Counted from the first letter of the stretch, positions 1 through 9,505 are shown. The stretch: 64,000 nt of DNA from an uncultured bacterium (GCA_938084905.1 CALKEQ010000007.1:62001-126000), one strand, 5' to 3'. The notes: generated by a model from the sequence alone, not told the origin. A program made the numbers and translations.

Positions 1-2
1 GA

Positions 3-1136
3 ATGAAAAAAGAGGGGTACGTATTTTTGGGAAAGCTGAACATGGACGAGTTTGCAATGGGTTCATCAACGGAAAATTCCGCATTCCAGATAACCAGAAA
101 CCCATGGGACAGAGATAGATCTCCAGGAGGTTCGAGCGGAGGATCTGCAGCTGCGGTGGCAATGGGTCTCTGTGTCACGGCTCTGGGAACTGACACAGGT
201 GGTTCTATAAGGCAGCCTGCATCTTTTTGCGGAATTTTTGGCTTGAAACCAACTTACGGAGCGGTGTCAAGATTTGGACTTATCGCTTTTGCCTCCTCAC
301 TCGACCAGATAGGACCTATGGCCAGAAATGTGAGTGATATTGCCGTAGTACTTCAGTCCATAGCAGGCCACGATCCTCGTGACTCTACCTCAATACCCTT
401 TAGCCCTCCAAACTACGCTTCTTTTTTAGGTCAGGAGATAAAGGGACTGAGAATCGGGATTCCTGACGAGTACTTTACAGAGGGGATAGACGAGGAGGTA
501 AAAAAGGGTGTACTTCAGGCTATAGATACACTTATCGGATTAGGGGCAGAGCCTATAAAGCTCAGTCTTCCCCACACTAAGTACGCTTTGGCCACGTACT
601 ACATCATATGCACAGCGGAAGCCTCCTCCAACCTCGCCAGGTACGATGGAGTGAAATACGGCATGAGAGTGAACGGAAAAGATATAGTCGAGATGTATAA
701 AAAAACGAGAGTTATGGGATTCGGAAAGGAGGTAAAGAGGAGGATCATTCTTGGAACCTACGTTCTTTCCTCTGGATATTATGATGCCTATTACAAAAAG
801 GCTTCTCAGGTTAGAACACTCATAAAAAAGGATTTTGAGGAAGCCTTCAGGATCTGCGACCTAATAGTCACTCCAACTTCGCCAACGACTGCCTTCAAAC
901 TCGGGGAGAGGATCTCCGATCCTTTAAAGATGTATCTATCGGATGTATTCACTATTCCTGCAAACCTTGCGGGTCTTCCTGCCATGTCCTGTCCTTGCGG
1001 ATTCGATAGCAAGAACCTTCCAATAGGACTTCAGCTCATAGGTCGTCCCTTGGACGAAGGAACACTCCTTAAAGTTGCGTACGCACTGGAACAGACGATA
1101 AATGTCAAAAAGATTCCAGATAAATACGAATGTTAA
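3..1136 (+). CDS. gatA: Asp/Glu-tRNA amidotransferase subunit A (5'-truncated)
   Basis: Amidase-signature subunit of GatCAB, which converts Glu-tRNA(Gln) and/or Asp-tRNA(Asn) to the amidated form using ammonia released from glutamine. The reading frame is open at the left edge of the window. The 377 residues visible are the C-terminal part of a protein that is usually about 485 residues, so the first Met seen is internal and the catalytic Lys lies outside the window. Visible signature elements are the Gly/Ser-rich SPGGSSGGS stretch with the cis-Ser, and [10 protein letters not shown] with the nucleophilic Ser. The C-terminal PIGLQLIG motif is typical of the family. The next gene overlaps its 3' end by 35 bases. 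Confidence 0.95.
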   Translation: MKKEGYVFLGKLNMDEFAMGSSTENSAFQITRNPWDRDRSPGGSSGGSAAAVAMGLCVTALGTDTGGSIRQPASFCGIFGLKPTYGAVSRFGLIAFASSLDQIGPMARNVSDIAVVLQSIAGHDPRDSTSIPFSPPNYASFLGQEIKGLRIGIPDEYFTEGIDEEVKKGVLQAIDTLIGLGAEPIKLSLPHTKYALATYYIICTAEASSNLARYDGVKYGMRVNGKDIVEMYKKTRVMGFGKEVKRRIILGTYVLSSGYYDAYYKKASQVRTLIKKDFEEAFRICDLIVTPTSPTTAFKLGERISDPLKMYLSDVFTIPANLAGLPAMSCPCGFDSKNLPIGLQLIGRPLDEGTLLKVAYALEQTINVKKIPDKYEC

Positions 1137-1749
1137 AATTCTCTCTTTTCTTCTTGCGCTTAAGGATATGGGGATAGAGGAGGTTTTTTTTGATGAAGGG
1201 ACAAAGCTTAGAAATATCATGGAGGAGGTGAGGAACTGCAAAATGTGCGCGCTTTCGCGTACAAGAAATAAAGTCGTCTTTGGAGAGGGAAAAATAGATG
1301 CCGAAGTGATGTTTATCGGCGAGGCGCCAGGTGAGGAAGAAGACATGGAGGGGAGACCCTTTGTGGGAAAGGCTGGTAAACTCCTTACCCAACTGATGGA
1401 GGATGTTGGAATAAGAAGAACGGATGCTTACATCTGCAATGTGCTCAAATGCAGGCCTCCAAACAACAGGGATCCGGAAAAGGAAGAAATAGAGGCTTGT
1501 AAGGATTATCTTTTTAGGCAGATAGAATTTGTCAGACCAAAAGTTATAGTCGCTCTTGGAAGGCACGCCTATAATACCCTTTTCAATACGGATGAAAGAA
1601 TTACGAAAGTTAGGGGACAGGTGAGGGAGTTAGGAAGCGTGAAAGTTCTGGCAACTTACCATCCCTCATTTCTTCTGAGAAATGAGGGTAAAATTAAGGA
1701 GGCCGTTGAAGATTTAGAGAAGGTAAAGACCCTTCTTCTGAGTCCCTAA
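1102..1749 (+). CDS. Family 4 (thermostable, 4Fe-4S) uracil-DNA glycosylase
   Basis: Removes uracil arising in DNA from cytosine deamination. The 215-residue protein has the family 4 hallmarks: an N-terminal C-x2-C pair (NCKMC), the active-site motif GEAPGEEED followed by GRPFVGKAG, a second cysteine pair in [14 protein letters not shown], and the C-terminal YHPSFLL motif that contacts the minor groove. The four cysteines ligate a 4Fe-4S cluster in this family. The start at 1102 overlaps gatA; a later ATG at 1168 would remove the helix [14 protein letters not shown], which looks like a genuine part of the N-terminus, so the longer form is preferred. No strong ribosome binding site is visible for either start. 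Confidence 0.9.
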   Translation: MSKRFQINTNVKILSFLLALKDMGIEEVFFDEGTKLRNIMEEVRNCKMCALSRTRNKVVFGEGKIDAEVMFIGEAPGEEEDMEGRPFVGKAGKLLTQLMEDVGIRRTDAYICNVLKCRPPNNRDPEKEEIEACKDYLFRQIEFVRPKVIVALGRHAYNTLFNTDERITKVRGQVRELGSVKVLATYHPSFLLRNEGKIKEAVEDLEKVKTLLLSP

Positions 1750-1842
1750 AAAAAGGACTGACCAATTTCAAGGCAAAAAAAACTAAAAGTTTCAAAGGAG
1801 TTGCGATTGAGGTTATCTTACGATTCGAAATATGAAAGAGCG

Positions 1843-1914
1843 AGCCGATGGTGGGATTCGAACCCACGACCTGCTCATTACGAGTGAGCTGCTCTTCCAC
1901 TGAGCCACATCGGC
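1843..1914 (-). tRNA. tRNA-Thr, anticodon CGT
   Basis: The reverse complement folds as a standard cloverleaf. It has a 7-bp acceptor stem GCCGATG/CATCGGC, D-stem GCTC/GAGC, anticodon stem GCTCA/TGAGC around loop CTCGTAA (anticodon CGT, reads ACG), T-arm GTGGG-TTCGAAT-CCCAC and discriminator T. The CCA end is not encoded. The sequence is close to bacterial tRNA-Thr(CGT). Confidence 0.97.
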
Positions 1915-1935
1915 TTAAAAAGTCGAAACTTCCTA

Positions 1936-1964
1936 TTTCTATCACAAAAGGTTTGGCCGGTCAA
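1936..1964 (-). promoter_or_regulatory. Putative sigma-70 promoter of tRNA-Thr
   Basis: On the minus strand, TTGACC (1964-1959) and TAGAAA (1941-1936) are separated by 17 bases, ending 21 bases before the 5' end of the tRNA. Spacing and position fit a housekeeping promoter; the -10 box is imperfect. Confidence 0.5.
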
Positions 1965-2045
1965 TGGCGGAGAGAGAAAAAAGTCTAGTCGATTTCTTGC
2001 CTCAAATTGACAAAGGCGACTTCCATGATGTAAAGTAACGATCCA

Positions 2046-2648
2046 ATGGAAAAAAGGAAAAAACTTGTAATTACGCTTATTTTTGGAGCTATTACTTTGG
2101 CCGCTATTTTCACATTTCTGAGCAATAAGGCCTTTTTTAGGCGAAACGAAGAGGAGGAAAAGGAAAATCGTCTCATCACAAAAGTAATTGAGGTCATTAA
2201 GCAGGAAGCAACTCACACAGACGAGAAAGGGTTAGAAGGCGCCTTAAGGGCCATATATAGGGTTTCGAAAAAGAAAGGAATAGATTACAGGATGATCCTT
2301 GCCCTCGCTAGGGTTGAAAGTAACTTTAGAGATGATGCTGTGTCACCTAAAGGGGCGAGAGGGTTGCTGCAACTTAAGCCTTCAATTGCCGAAAGTGTGG
2401 CCAGGGATATTGGTATTCCGTTAAATGGTAAAAAGTGTTTACACGATTCTGAAAAAAACGTGACGATAGGTATCCATCTTCTCCTTACGCTCATCGATGA
2501 GTACTACGATATACATGCAGCACTTAGTGCTTATAATATGGGCAAAGCAAAGATCCAAGAACTATCTGCAAACCAATACAGGACAAAGTTTTCAAATGCG
2601 GTCCTGAGAGAGTACAAAAGGTACATGGAGATTCTTCCCGACCCATAA
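2046..2648 (+). CDS. Membrane-anchored lytic transglycosylase (SLT domain)
   Basis: Peptidoglycan-cleaving enzyme of the soluble lytic transglycosylase family, acting in the periplasm. The 200-residue protein has a short basic N-terminus, one membrane segment at about residues 7-27, an acidic linker, and an SLT domain from about residue 77. The expected catalytic Glu is E91 in ARVESNF, followed by the family motifs GARGLLQL and, near the C-terminus, LSAYNMG. The ribosome binding site is weak. The stop codon is followed at once by the mfd ATG, so the two are probably co-transcribed. Confidence 0.9.
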   Translation: MEKRKKLVITLIFGAITLAAIFTFLSNKAFFRRNEEEEKENRLITKVIEVIKQEATHTDEKGLEGALRAIYRVSKKKGIDYRMILALARVESNFRDDAVSPKGARGLLQLKPSIAESVARDIGIPLNGKKCLHDSEKNVTIGIHLLLTLIDEYYDIHAALSAYNMGKAKIQELSANQYRTKFSNAVLREYKRYMEILPDP

Positions 2649-5600
2649 ATGTTAGAGCTCGGGTCACAAACTAGGATCGCAATAAGAGGAACAGCAGGTT
2701 CTTTCCCTGCCTTTTTGATTTCAAGACTCGGAAGGAAGACCCTCTTTTTTTACGATAACGAGGAGGAAGCCCTTCTCTACAAAGAGGAGATTGAGTTTTT
2801 CTCAGGAAGGGAAGTCTCATTTTTTCCTCCTAGGAGAAACAGGATATTCGAAAGGGACGATGAACTAAAAAGAATTGGTTTTCTCTATAACCTCTTAAAG
2901 GATCCAGATTTTATAGGTCTCTTTCCCGAAGATGAGATAGCCTCCCCTTATATTTCAAGGGAGGAGCTCCTATCCCTTTCTAGGCCACTCAGATGCGGTG
3001 ATTCCATATACCAGGAGGACCTTATTCAGTATCTGACTCAGTCGGGTTACACTTCCACCTCTTTGGTTCGAGAAAGGGGAGAATTTTCGAAGAGAGGTAG
3101 CATAGTGGACATCTTTTCTCCAAACTATGAGGAACCTTTGAGAATCGAATTTATGGGCGATGAGATCGTCTCGATCCGTTTCTTCGATCCCATAACTCAA
3201 AGATCGAAAAGGCCTGTAAGTAAAGTGGAAGTCGTAAGTACAGAAGGAAAAAGCACAAAAGGCGGAACAGTGCTGGATTACATTGATGAGGGGATGCTCT
3301 TAGTCCATAAAGGATTGGACGAAAGGGTTGGCCTTTTTGGCGATTCTTATCTGTCAGAGAAGTGGAAAGAGAAATCCCCCTTTACTTTAAGTCTAAACGT
3401 ATCGGGTATCCAGAGAGGAGATGAAATAGTCGTCAATGCTTTCTCAAACGAGGATCTAAAAAGCCTCTTCACTCTTAAGAAGAACGAGATCTTCAAAATT
3501 CTTGTGGAGAAGTTGAAAAGTGAATGGAGGGATATTCCGTGCCTCTACATCGCAGCCAATTCGGAGCATCAGGCTGAAAGACTGAAAGAAATAATAACCA
3601 GTTACGGTGTTTCCCTTCCAATAATCGAAAATCCAAAATTCGACCCTCAAAAAAGAGAATGGGGGATAATTTACGGAGCAATAAGGAGGGGTTTCCGAAC
3701 GGAAGAGATCGTCCTTCTTTCGGAGGATGAACTTTTGGGTCCGAAGAGAAGGATCGTAAGAAGAAAAACGGAAAGACAGGATGCTTTCCTTGACTCCTTT
3801 AAAGAGCTAGATCCTGGCGATTTTGTTGTCCATATAGACTACGGGATAGGGATATACAGAGGAATGAAGGAGCTTAAAGTGGATGGATGTCGAATTGACT
3901 TTTTAGTACTGGAGTACGAAGGAGGTGACAAGCTTTACGTTCCTGTACATGACCTTCACCTTGTCCAAAAATACATATCCTGTGAAAATCAGAAACCTAA
4001 AATAGACAGATTGGGATCAAAAAGCTGGGAGAGGACAAAGAAAAAGATAAGAAAAAAGATCGAAGACATAGCCGGTGAGCTTCTTCGGATATACGCTGAA
4101 AGAATGTGCAGTGAGGGTTTTTCGTTTTCCGAGGAGGATGAGATATTTAGAGAAATGGAAGCCAAGTTCGAATACGAGGAGACTGAAGGTCAAAGGGAAG
4201 CGATAAATGATGTACTTTCAGACATGAAATCTCCAAAGCCGATGGACAGGTTGCTGTGTGGAGATGCTGGCTTCGGAAAGACAGAGGTGGCGCTGAGGGC
4301 TGCTTTTAAGGCTGTCTTAGACGGTAAACAGGTAGCTATCCTTGTGCCCACAACTGTTCTTGCGCAGCAACACTTTAAGACCTTTACTGAGAGACTCTCC
4401 GACTACCCTGTGAACATCGAGGTGCTGAGTAGATTTAAATCTAAGGAGGAACAGAAGAGAATAGTTAAGATGGTTAGAGATGGGACGGTCGACATCCTGA
4501 TCGGTACGCACAGGATTCTCCAGGATGATGTAAAGTTCAAAGATCTAGGTCTACTTGTTATAGACGAAGAGCAAAGATTTGGAGTGAGACACAAAGAAAA
4601 GCTTAAACTGATGAAAAAGAATGTGGATGTGTTGAGCATAAGCGCAACTCCTATTCCCCGAACACTCTACATGGCTCTGACAGGAATAAAGGACCTAAGT
4701 ATCATAGATACTCCCCCGCTCGATAGGCTGGCAGTAAAAACGTACGTTATGAAGTTCGATGAAGAGGTTATAAAAAAGGGAATTCTAAACGAGCTCGGAA
4801 GGGGTGGTCAAGTCTTCTTCGTCCACAATTACATTTACAATATAGAGGAAGTTGGGGCTTACTTAAAAAGACTCGTTCCACAGGTGAAGATTGCGATTGC
4901 ACATGGAAGAATGAGAGAATCCCAGTTGGAGAGAATAATGATCGACTTTATAGACCGGAAGTACGACCTCCTCTTATCGACTAACATCATCGAATCTGGG
5001 CTCGACATATCGAACGTAAACACAATCTTTATAAATAACGCGCACAAAATGGGACTGTCCGATCTTTACCAACTGAGGGGGAGAGTTGGAAGGGGACCGA
5101 GACAGGCCTATGCGTACCTTCTTATACCACCGGATGCGGTTTTAACGCGCGAAGCCATGCTTAGACTCAAAGTCATCGAGGAGATGAATCAGGTTGGTTC
5201 TGGTTTTTATATCGCCAACTACGATCTTCAAATAAGGGGTTGCGGAAATTTGCTCGGAAAGGAGCAATCGGGGAATGTTAATTCGGTTGGGTTTGAACTT
5301 TACCTTTCTATGCTCGAGAACGCAATAAGGGAACTAAAGGGGGAAAGAAGAGATGAGGAAGAAGAAATCTTTCCACAGATATCAATCCCCGTTGAGGCTT
5401 ACATCCCTGAGTGGTACGTGGCTGACTCTTCTCAGAGGCTCTTGCTTTACAAAAGGATGGCGAAAATAATGAGTGAGGAGGAACTTAAAGAGGTGGAAGA
5501 AGAGATTGCAGATAGGTACGGGATGATCCCGAATCCAGTCAAAAATCTCCTTCGCATCCTCGACCTTAGAATCTTTCTTTCGAAAATAAAGGTTAAAAGG

Positions 5601-5798
5601 CTTGAGAAAACTGAGAAAGGCCTTCTAATTCATCTGACTGAAAAAACCCCCATAGATTCACAAAAACTTTTGAAGCTCGCTTTAGAAAGCGGGATTAAGC
5701 TTATCCCTGAGAATAAGATACTCGTCAAACTTAACGTTGAGCCGGTAGATCTAATCGAGCTTTCGAGAATTGTGTTGTTGAATCTTATATCCCTGTGA
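2649..5798 (+). CDS. mfd: Transcription-repair coupling factor Mfd
   Basis: ATP-dependent DNA translocase that removes RNA polymerase stalled at lesions and recruits UvrA. Domains in order: a UvrB-like N-terminal half, the CarD-type RNA polymerase interaction domain at about residues 385-450 (DPGDFVVHIDYGIGIY), then a RecG-like helicase core with Walker A GDAGFGKT (residues 538-545), DEEQ box (639-642) and SATPIPRTL, and finally the TRCF C-terminal domain. At 1049 residues it is somewhat shorter than the usual 1100-1150. The ATG directly abuts the preceding stop codon. An mfd-PpiC-SurA-pdxA order is familiar from related bacteria. Confidence 0.97.
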   Translation: MLELGSQTRIAIRGTAGSFPAFLISRLGRKTLFFYDNEEEALLYKEEIEFFSGREVSFFPPRRNRIFERDDELKRIGFLYNLLKDPDFIGLFPEDEIASPYISREELLSLSRPLRCGDSIYQEDLIQYLTQSGYTSTSLVRERGEFSKRGSIVDIFSPNYEEPLRIEFMGDEIVSIRFFDPITQRSKRPVSKVEVVSTEGKSTKGGTVLDYIDEGMLLVHKGLDERVGLFGDSYLSEKWKEKSPFTLSLNVSGIQRGDEIVVNAFSNEDLKSLFTLKKNEIFKILVEKLKSEWRDIPCLYIAANSEHQAERLKEIITSYGVSLPIIENPKFDPQKREWGIIYGAIRRGFRTEEIVLLSEDELLGPKRRIVRRKTERQDAFLDSFKELDPGDFVVHIDYGIGIYRGMKELKVDGCRIDFLVLEYEGGDKLYVPVHDLHLVQKYISCENQKPKIDRLGSKSWERTKKKIRKKIEDIAGELLRIYAERMCSEGFSFSEEDEIFREMEAKFEYEETEGQREAINDVLSDMKSPKPMDRLLCGDAGFGKTEVALRAAFKAVLDGKQVAILVPTTVLAQQHFKTFTERLSDYPVNIEVLSRFKSKEEQKRIVKMVRDGTVDILIGTHRILQDDVKFKDLGLLVIDEEQRFGVRHKEKLKLMKKNVDVLSISATPIPRTLYMALTGIKDLSIIDTPPLDRLAVKTYVMKFDEEVIKKGILNELGRGGQVFFVHNYIYNIEEVGAYLKRLVPQVKIAIAHGRMRESQLERIMIDFIDRKYDLLLSTNIIESGLDISNVNTIFINNAHKMGLSDLYQLRGRVGRGPRQAYAYLLIPPDAVLTREAMLRLKVIEEMNQVGSGFYIANYDLQIRGCGNLLGKEQSGNVNSVGFELYLSMLENAIRELKGERRDEEEEIFPQISIPVEAYIPEWYVADSSQRLLLYKRMAKIMSEEELKEVEEEIADRYGMIPNPVKNLLRILDLRIFLSKIKVKRLEKTEKGLLIHLTEKTPIDSQKLLKLALESGIKLIPENKILVKLNVEPVDLIELSRIVLLNLISL

Positions 5799-5828
5799 TA
5801 TAAATTGACTAAAAAGGAGGCGGCCTAA

Positions 5829-6710
5829 ATGAAAAAGGTTCTGTTTCTTGCCTTTTTGCTTTTTTTGGTTTTCGCCTGCGGTAAGAGGGAAGATTCTAAA
5901 GTGGTTGCAGAGATAGACGGAGAAAAGATTACACTTAAAGAGTTCAACAGGGAACTTGACAGGATTCCAGTTGAGCTAAAGATGCTTGTTGCCACAGAGA
6001 TGGGTAAAAGGAGCTACCTCGAAAGGATCATCATGAAGCGACTTCTTCTGAGAGAGGCGAAAAAGGAGAAAATTGAAAAGGAAAAGGAGTTTCAGGAGAG
6101 GTTATCAGATATAAAGGAGCAGCTCCTTATAGAGATGCTTCTTAGAAAGAAACTTGTAACCAATGTAAAGATCGATGAGTCAGAGATGAAAAAGTACTAT
6201 GAGGAGCATAAAGAAGAGTTCAGAAAGCCCCCGGAGATAAACACAAGGCACATCCTTTTGAGAAGTGAAGAGGAGGCAAGACAGATCCAGGAAAAGCTCG
6301 CCAGGGGCGAGGATTTTGTGGAGCTTGCCAAAAAGTACTCGATCGACCCAGCCGCAAAGACTACAGGTGGTGAAGTGGGATACCATCCGAAAGGTTCGCT
6401 CCTTCCTGAATATGAGGAGGAGGCATTCAAGCTAAAGAGGGTTGGACAGATTAGCGGAATCGTAAGGACCAGATTCGGTTATCACATAATAAGACTTGAG
6501 GGGATAAAACCTCCTACTTACGCTTCTTATGAAGAGGTAAAAGAGTTGATAAGACAGAGGCTCATTCAGGAAAAACAGGGAAAGTTGCTGGAAGATTACC
6601 TGAGTGAACTGAGGAAAAACGCAAAGATAAAGATAAACGAGGAAGTTTTTAAAGAGGAAAAGGGTAAAGAAAAAGAGGGTTCATTAAAACCTGAGAAACC
6701 CGAAAAATGA
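5829..6710 (+). CDS. Parvulin-type peptidyl-prolyl isomerase lipoprotein
   Basis: Periplasmic folding factor of the PpiC/SurA class. The 293-residue precursor has a lipoprotein signal sequence ending LVFAC with the lipidation Cys at residue 17, a helical SurA-like N-terminal chaperone region, and a parvulin domain at about residues 135-235 with the family elements RHILLRSEEEA, GGEVGYHPKG and RFGYHIIRLE. The C-terminal 25 residues are a Lys/Glu-rich tail. A strong GGAGG lies 8-12 bases before the ATG. Its stop overlaps the next gene's start (ATGA), so the two isomerases are translationally coupled. Confidence 0.92.
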   Translation: MKKVLFLAFLLFLVFACGKREDSKVVAEIDGEKITLKEFNRELDRIPVELKMLVATEMGKRSYLERIIMKRLLLREAKKEKIEKEKEFQERLSDIKEQLLIEMLLRKKLVTNVKIDESEMKKYYEEHKEEFRKPPEINTRHILLRSEEEARQIQEKLARGEDFVELAKKYSIDPAAKTTGGEVGYHPKGSLLPEYEEEAFKLKRVGQISGIVRTRFGYHIIRLEGIKPPTYASYEEVKELIRQRLIQEKQGKLLEDYLSELRKNAKIKINEEVFKEEKGKEKEGSLKPEKPEK

Positions 6711-7630
6711 AACGCCTTCTTTTCTTCCTTTTAATCCTTTGCCTTATTCCTAACGAGGCTCCCTGTGAAATAATAGATAGGGTTGTGGCCATAGTTAACG
6801 ATGAGATTATCACATTGAGAGAGGTTGAAGAGTACGTTCACGTTGAAAAAAGGGATAGATTAAAATCAGTTGATGATTACGTACTTGGGATTAGACTTAG
6901 AGAAAAGCTCGATATGCTAATAGAGAATACACTCATAAATCAGCAGGCAAAGAAGATGAGAATAGAGGTGTCGGATAGGGAGGTTGAACAGGTGGTTGAG
7001 AACATAAAGAAGCAGAATCTGATAACAGAGGAGGAGCTAAGGGAACAGTTAAGGAGAGAAAATATCTCCTATGAGAATTTTCTGAAGGGTATTAGGATGG
7101 GCCTCGTAAGAAGCAAGGTGCTTGCAAGGGTTATAACTCCAGATGTGAATCTTACGGAAAAAAGATTGATCGATTACTACCTTTCACATAGTGATGAGTT
7201 CACGGAGGAGGAGTTCCATCTCTTCCACATCTTCATATCAGGACTGAGGAGGGACGCGAAAGAGAGGGCGGAAGAAGTCCAAGATGCTATAAAAAAAGGC
7301 ATCTCTTTCGAGGAGCTGGCGAAGATTTACTCAGATGATCCATCGGGTAGTTACGGCGGGGATATAGGTTTTGTAAGAAAAGAGGACTTGGTCCCGGAGA
7401 TAAGGGAAGCTCTGAAAAATGTTAAAGAGGGTGATTACACTGATATAGTTCGATCGCGCTACGGTTTCCACATCTTGATGCTTAAGGAGAGAAAAAAGGG
7501 TAAGGTTCTACCATTTGAGGAAGTTAAGGAGGAGATAAAGAGGAGAGTGATACAAGAGGAATCTGAAAAGAGATACAGAGAATATGTGGAGAAGCTCAAG
7601 AAAGGATCTTACATAGAGGTCAAGATCTAA
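6707..7630 (+). CDS. SurA-like periplasmic chaperone / peptidyl-prolyl isomerase
   Basis: Second parvulin protein, 307 residues, exported by a cleavable signal peptide (hydrophobic residues 4-15, likely cleavage near APCE). Residues about 20-150 form the SurA N-terminal chaperone domain, starting with the typical IIDRVVAIVNDEIITLREV. One parvulin domain follows at about 165-270 (HIFISGLRR, GGDIGFVRKEDL, RYGFHILMLKER). SurA of enterobacteria has two parvulin domains; this one has a single domain, as is common outside that group. It probably helps outer-membrane proteins mature, which implies a diderm envelope. Confidence 0.9.
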   Translation: MKRLLFFLLILCLIPNEAPCEIIDRVVAIVNDEIITLREVEEYVHVEKRDRLKSVDDYVLGIRLREKLDMLIENTLINQQAKKMRIEVSDREVEQVVENIKKQNLITEEELREQLRRENISYENFLKGIRMGLVRSKVLARVITPDVNLTEKRLIDYYLSHSDEFTEEEFHLFHIFISGLRRDAKERAEEVQDAIKKGISFEELAKIYSDDPSGSYGGDIGFVRKEDLVPEIREALKNVKEGDYTDIVRSRYGFHILMLKERKKGKVLPFEEVKEEIKRRVIQEESEKRYREYVEKLKKGSYIEVKI

Positions 7631-8607
7631 TGCGCATTTTCGTCTCCATGGGCGACCCTTCAGGTGTGGGAAGTGAAATCATACTGAAATCCCTCTCCCA
7701 TATAGGAAAGAAAAGCATACCCGTTATTGTCGGAGACATGAGAGTCATTGAGAAAACGAAAGAGGTTCTCTCTTTAGAAACTCCAAAAAAATTCGTTGAC
7801 TATGGGGAGGGAAAGCCAGGGGATGTAGAGTTTATAGATCTTGGACTTGTAAAGGATGTTAAATACGGAGTCACTTCTGCTGAGTACGGGTATGCGTCTT
7901 ATCAGTATTTGATGGAAGGGTTAAAGAGAGTCTTAAGTGGAGAGTCATACGGAATAGTTACGTGTCCCATAAACAAAAAATCCTTTCAAATGGCTGGAAT
8001 CGAATACAGGGGGCATACGGAGCTACTCGCTCGCTTAAGCGGATTAACCGATTGCGTCATGATGCTGGGAAATAGAAAAATAAGAGTCTCTTTAGTTACT
8101 ACTCACGTTCCACTGAGAGAAGTGTTCGGGCTTTTAACAAAGGAAAGGGTACTTAGGACCATACAAATCACCTATAGGGCACTTTTGGAGCTTTTCGGAA
8201 TAGAAAAACCGGTTATAAAGGTCTGCGGCCTAAATCCTCACGCTGGTGAGGACGGTCTTTTGGGAAATGAGGAGGAGATTATAAGAGAAGCTATAAGCAG
8301 AGCAAACGAACTTGGATGGGAGGTGAGCGGCCCCCACCCAGCAGACTCACTCTTTTCGAAAAGGGATTGTGATGCTTATATAGCAATGTATCACGACCAG
8401 GGTCTGATCCCTGTAAAGACGCTGGATTTCAAAAGGACTGTAAATGTGACTCTCGGGCTACCCTTTGTGCGGACCTCCCCAGGACATGGAACCGCATTTG
8501 ATATTGCAGGAAAAGGAAAGGCCGATCCTCAAGGACTAATTGAGGCCTATAAATTGGCCGAAAAACTGACAAAAAACCTTTTGACAAAATCCTACTCCCA
8601 GTTTTAA
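7630..8607 (+). CDS. pdxA: 4-hydroxythreonine-4-phosphate dehydrogenase
   Basis: NAD-dependent enzyme of the DXP-dependent pyridoxal phosphate pathway. The 325-residue protein carries the family blocks GDPSGVGSEII at the N-terminus, CPINKKSF, GHTELLARL (metal His), NPHAGEDGLLGNEE, MYHDQGLIPVK (metal His) and SPGHGTAFDIAGKGKAD (third metal His). Length is normal. The ATG shares one base with the preceding stop. Its last codons contain the promoter that appears to drive panBCD. Confidence 0.96.
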   Translation: MRIFVSMGDPSGVGSEIILKSLSHIGKKSIPVIVGDMRVIEKTKEVLSLETPKKFVDYGEGKPGDVEFIDLGLVKDVKYGVTSAEYGYASYQYLMEGLKRVLSGESYGIVTCPINKKSFQMAGIEYRGHTELLARLSGLTDCVMMLGNRKIRVSLVTTHVPLREVFGLLTKERVLRTIQITYRALLELFGIEKPVIKVCGLNPHAGEDGLLGNEEEIIREAISRANELGWEVSGPHPADSLFSKRDCDAYIAMYHDQGLIPVKTLDFKRTVNVTLGLPFVRTSPGHGTAFDIAGKGKADPQGLIEAYKLAEKLTKNLLTKSYSQF

Positions 8608-8610
8608 AAT
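8581..8610 (+). promoter_or_regulatory. Putative promoter of the panBCD operon inside the pdxA 3' end
   Basis: TTGACA (8581-8586) and TAAAAT (8605-8610) are separated by 18 bases. Initiation about 7 bases downstream would start the transcript at about 8617, exactly where the pan-motif hairpin begins. The match to consensus and the position are both good. Confidence 0.6.
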
Positions 8611-8617
8611 AGTGTCG

Positions 8618-8651
8618 TCCGCTTGGATCCGGTGTTCTGGACTGAGACGGA
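8618..8651 (+). ncRNA. pan RNA motif (candidate cis-regulatory element of panBCD)
   Basis: The sequence folds as one long hairpin with three helices: TCCG(8618-8621)/CGGA(8648-8651), CTTGG(8622-8626)/CTGAG(8642-8646) and TCCGG(8628-8632)/CTGGA(8637-8641), capped by TGTT. It leaves exactly two unpaired adenosines, A8627 on the left and A8647 on the right. A single hairpin with two bulged adenosines directly upstream of pantothenate genes is the published description of the pan RNA motif. Its ligand is not known to me. Family assignment rests on memory of that description and not on a covariance-model search. Confidence 0.7.
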
Positions 8652-8666
8652 AGGTTAAGTAGGAGG

Positions 8667-8703
8667 AAGACCTTCTGAAGCTGTCCAGAAGGTCTTTTTT
8701 TTT
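8667..8703 (+). terminator. Intrinsic terminator / attenuator before panB
   Basis: A perfect 11-bp stem, AAGACCTTCTG (8667-8677) with CAGAAGGTCTT (8686-8696), closes an 8-base loop and runs into nine T residues (8695-8703). It lies between the pan hairpin and the panB ribosome binding site. Because the pan promoter is just upstream, it most likely works as a regulated attenuator. Bases 8650-8655 can pair with 8670-8675, giving an alternative anti-terminator that would disrupt both neighbouring hairpins. Confidence 0.9.
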
Positions 8704-8713
8704 GGAGGCTTAG

Positions 8714-9499
8714 ATGGAGAAGGTTACGGTCCCTTCTATAAAGGATAGGAAGGGAAAAGAAAAAATAGCAATGCTTACAGCCTATGACTTCTGCCTTGCC
8801 CAGATCGTAGATGAGGCGGGAATAGACATTATACTCGTCGGTGACTCCCTTGGAACATGTGTACTCGGGTATGGGAACACGCTTCCAGTAACCGTTTCTG
8901 ATATGATCCATCATACAAAGGCCGTTGTGAGGGCTGTGAGGAGGGCACTGGTAGTCGTTGACATGCCTTTTATGTCGTATCAGGAGAGCATTGAGAAGGC
9001 AAAGAGAAACGCGGGGAGGATGATAAAGGAAACCGGTGCGGAGGCGGTAAAGGTTGAGGGTGGAGAAAAGATGAAGGATGTTATAAAGGCTTTAGTCGAC
9101 ATAGACATACCAGTTATGGGTCATATAGGCCTTACTCCTCAATCTTACCATGCCTTGGGAGGCTACAAGGTCCAGAGGGAAGAAGAGAGATTGTTGAAGG
9201 ATGCAAAGGCGATCGAGGAAGCGGGAGCCTTTTCGATTGTACTTGAGTGCGTACCAAGACAGATTGCAAAAAGAATAACTGAGGAAGTTTCAATACCCAC
9301 AATTGGAATTGGAGCAGGACCCGATTGTGATGGTCAGGTTCTCGTAATATACGATCTTCTAGGTCTTTTAGGAGATTTTAGGCCTAAATTCGTAAAGCGG
9401 TACGTTAACCTGAGGGAAGTTGTGAAAAAGTCCGTTTGTGACTACATAGGCGAGGTAAAAGAAGGTATTTTCCCCGATGATTCCCATTCCTTTCACTAA
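8714..9499 (+). CDS. panB: 3-methyl-2-oxobutanoate hydroxymethyltransferase
   Basis: Transfers a hydroxymethyl group from methylene-tetrahydrofolate to alpha-ketoisovalerate, the first committed step to pantoate. The 261-residue TIM-barrel protein shows the metal-binding and catalytic residues D44 (VGDSLG), D83 (VVDMPF) and E115 (VKVEGG), and the GHIGLTPQS motif. GGAGG at 8704-8708, directly after the attenuator T-run, provides the ribosome binding site. It is the first gene of panB-panC-panD, an operon for vitamin B5 and coenzyme A synthesis. Confidence 0.97.
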   Translation: MEKVTVPSIKDRKGKEKIAMLTAYDFCLAQIVDEAGIDIILVGDSLGTCVLGYGNTLPVTVSDMIHHTKAVVRAVRRALVVVDMPFMSYQESIEKAKRNAGRMIKETGAEAVKVEGGEKMKDVIKALVDIDIPVMGHIGLTPQSYHALGGYKVQREEERLLKDAKAIEEAGAFSIVLECVPRQIAKRITEEVSIPTIGIGAGPDCDGQVLVIYDLLGLLGDFRPKFVKRYVNLREVVKKSVCDYIGEVKEGIFPDDSHSFH

Positions 9500-9505
9500 A
9501 AAGAA

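Noticed and set aside
1739..1758. Inverted repeat AGTCC...GGACT at the end of the uracil-DNA glycosylase gene
   Set aside because: Stem is only 5 bp and no T-run follows on the plus strand.
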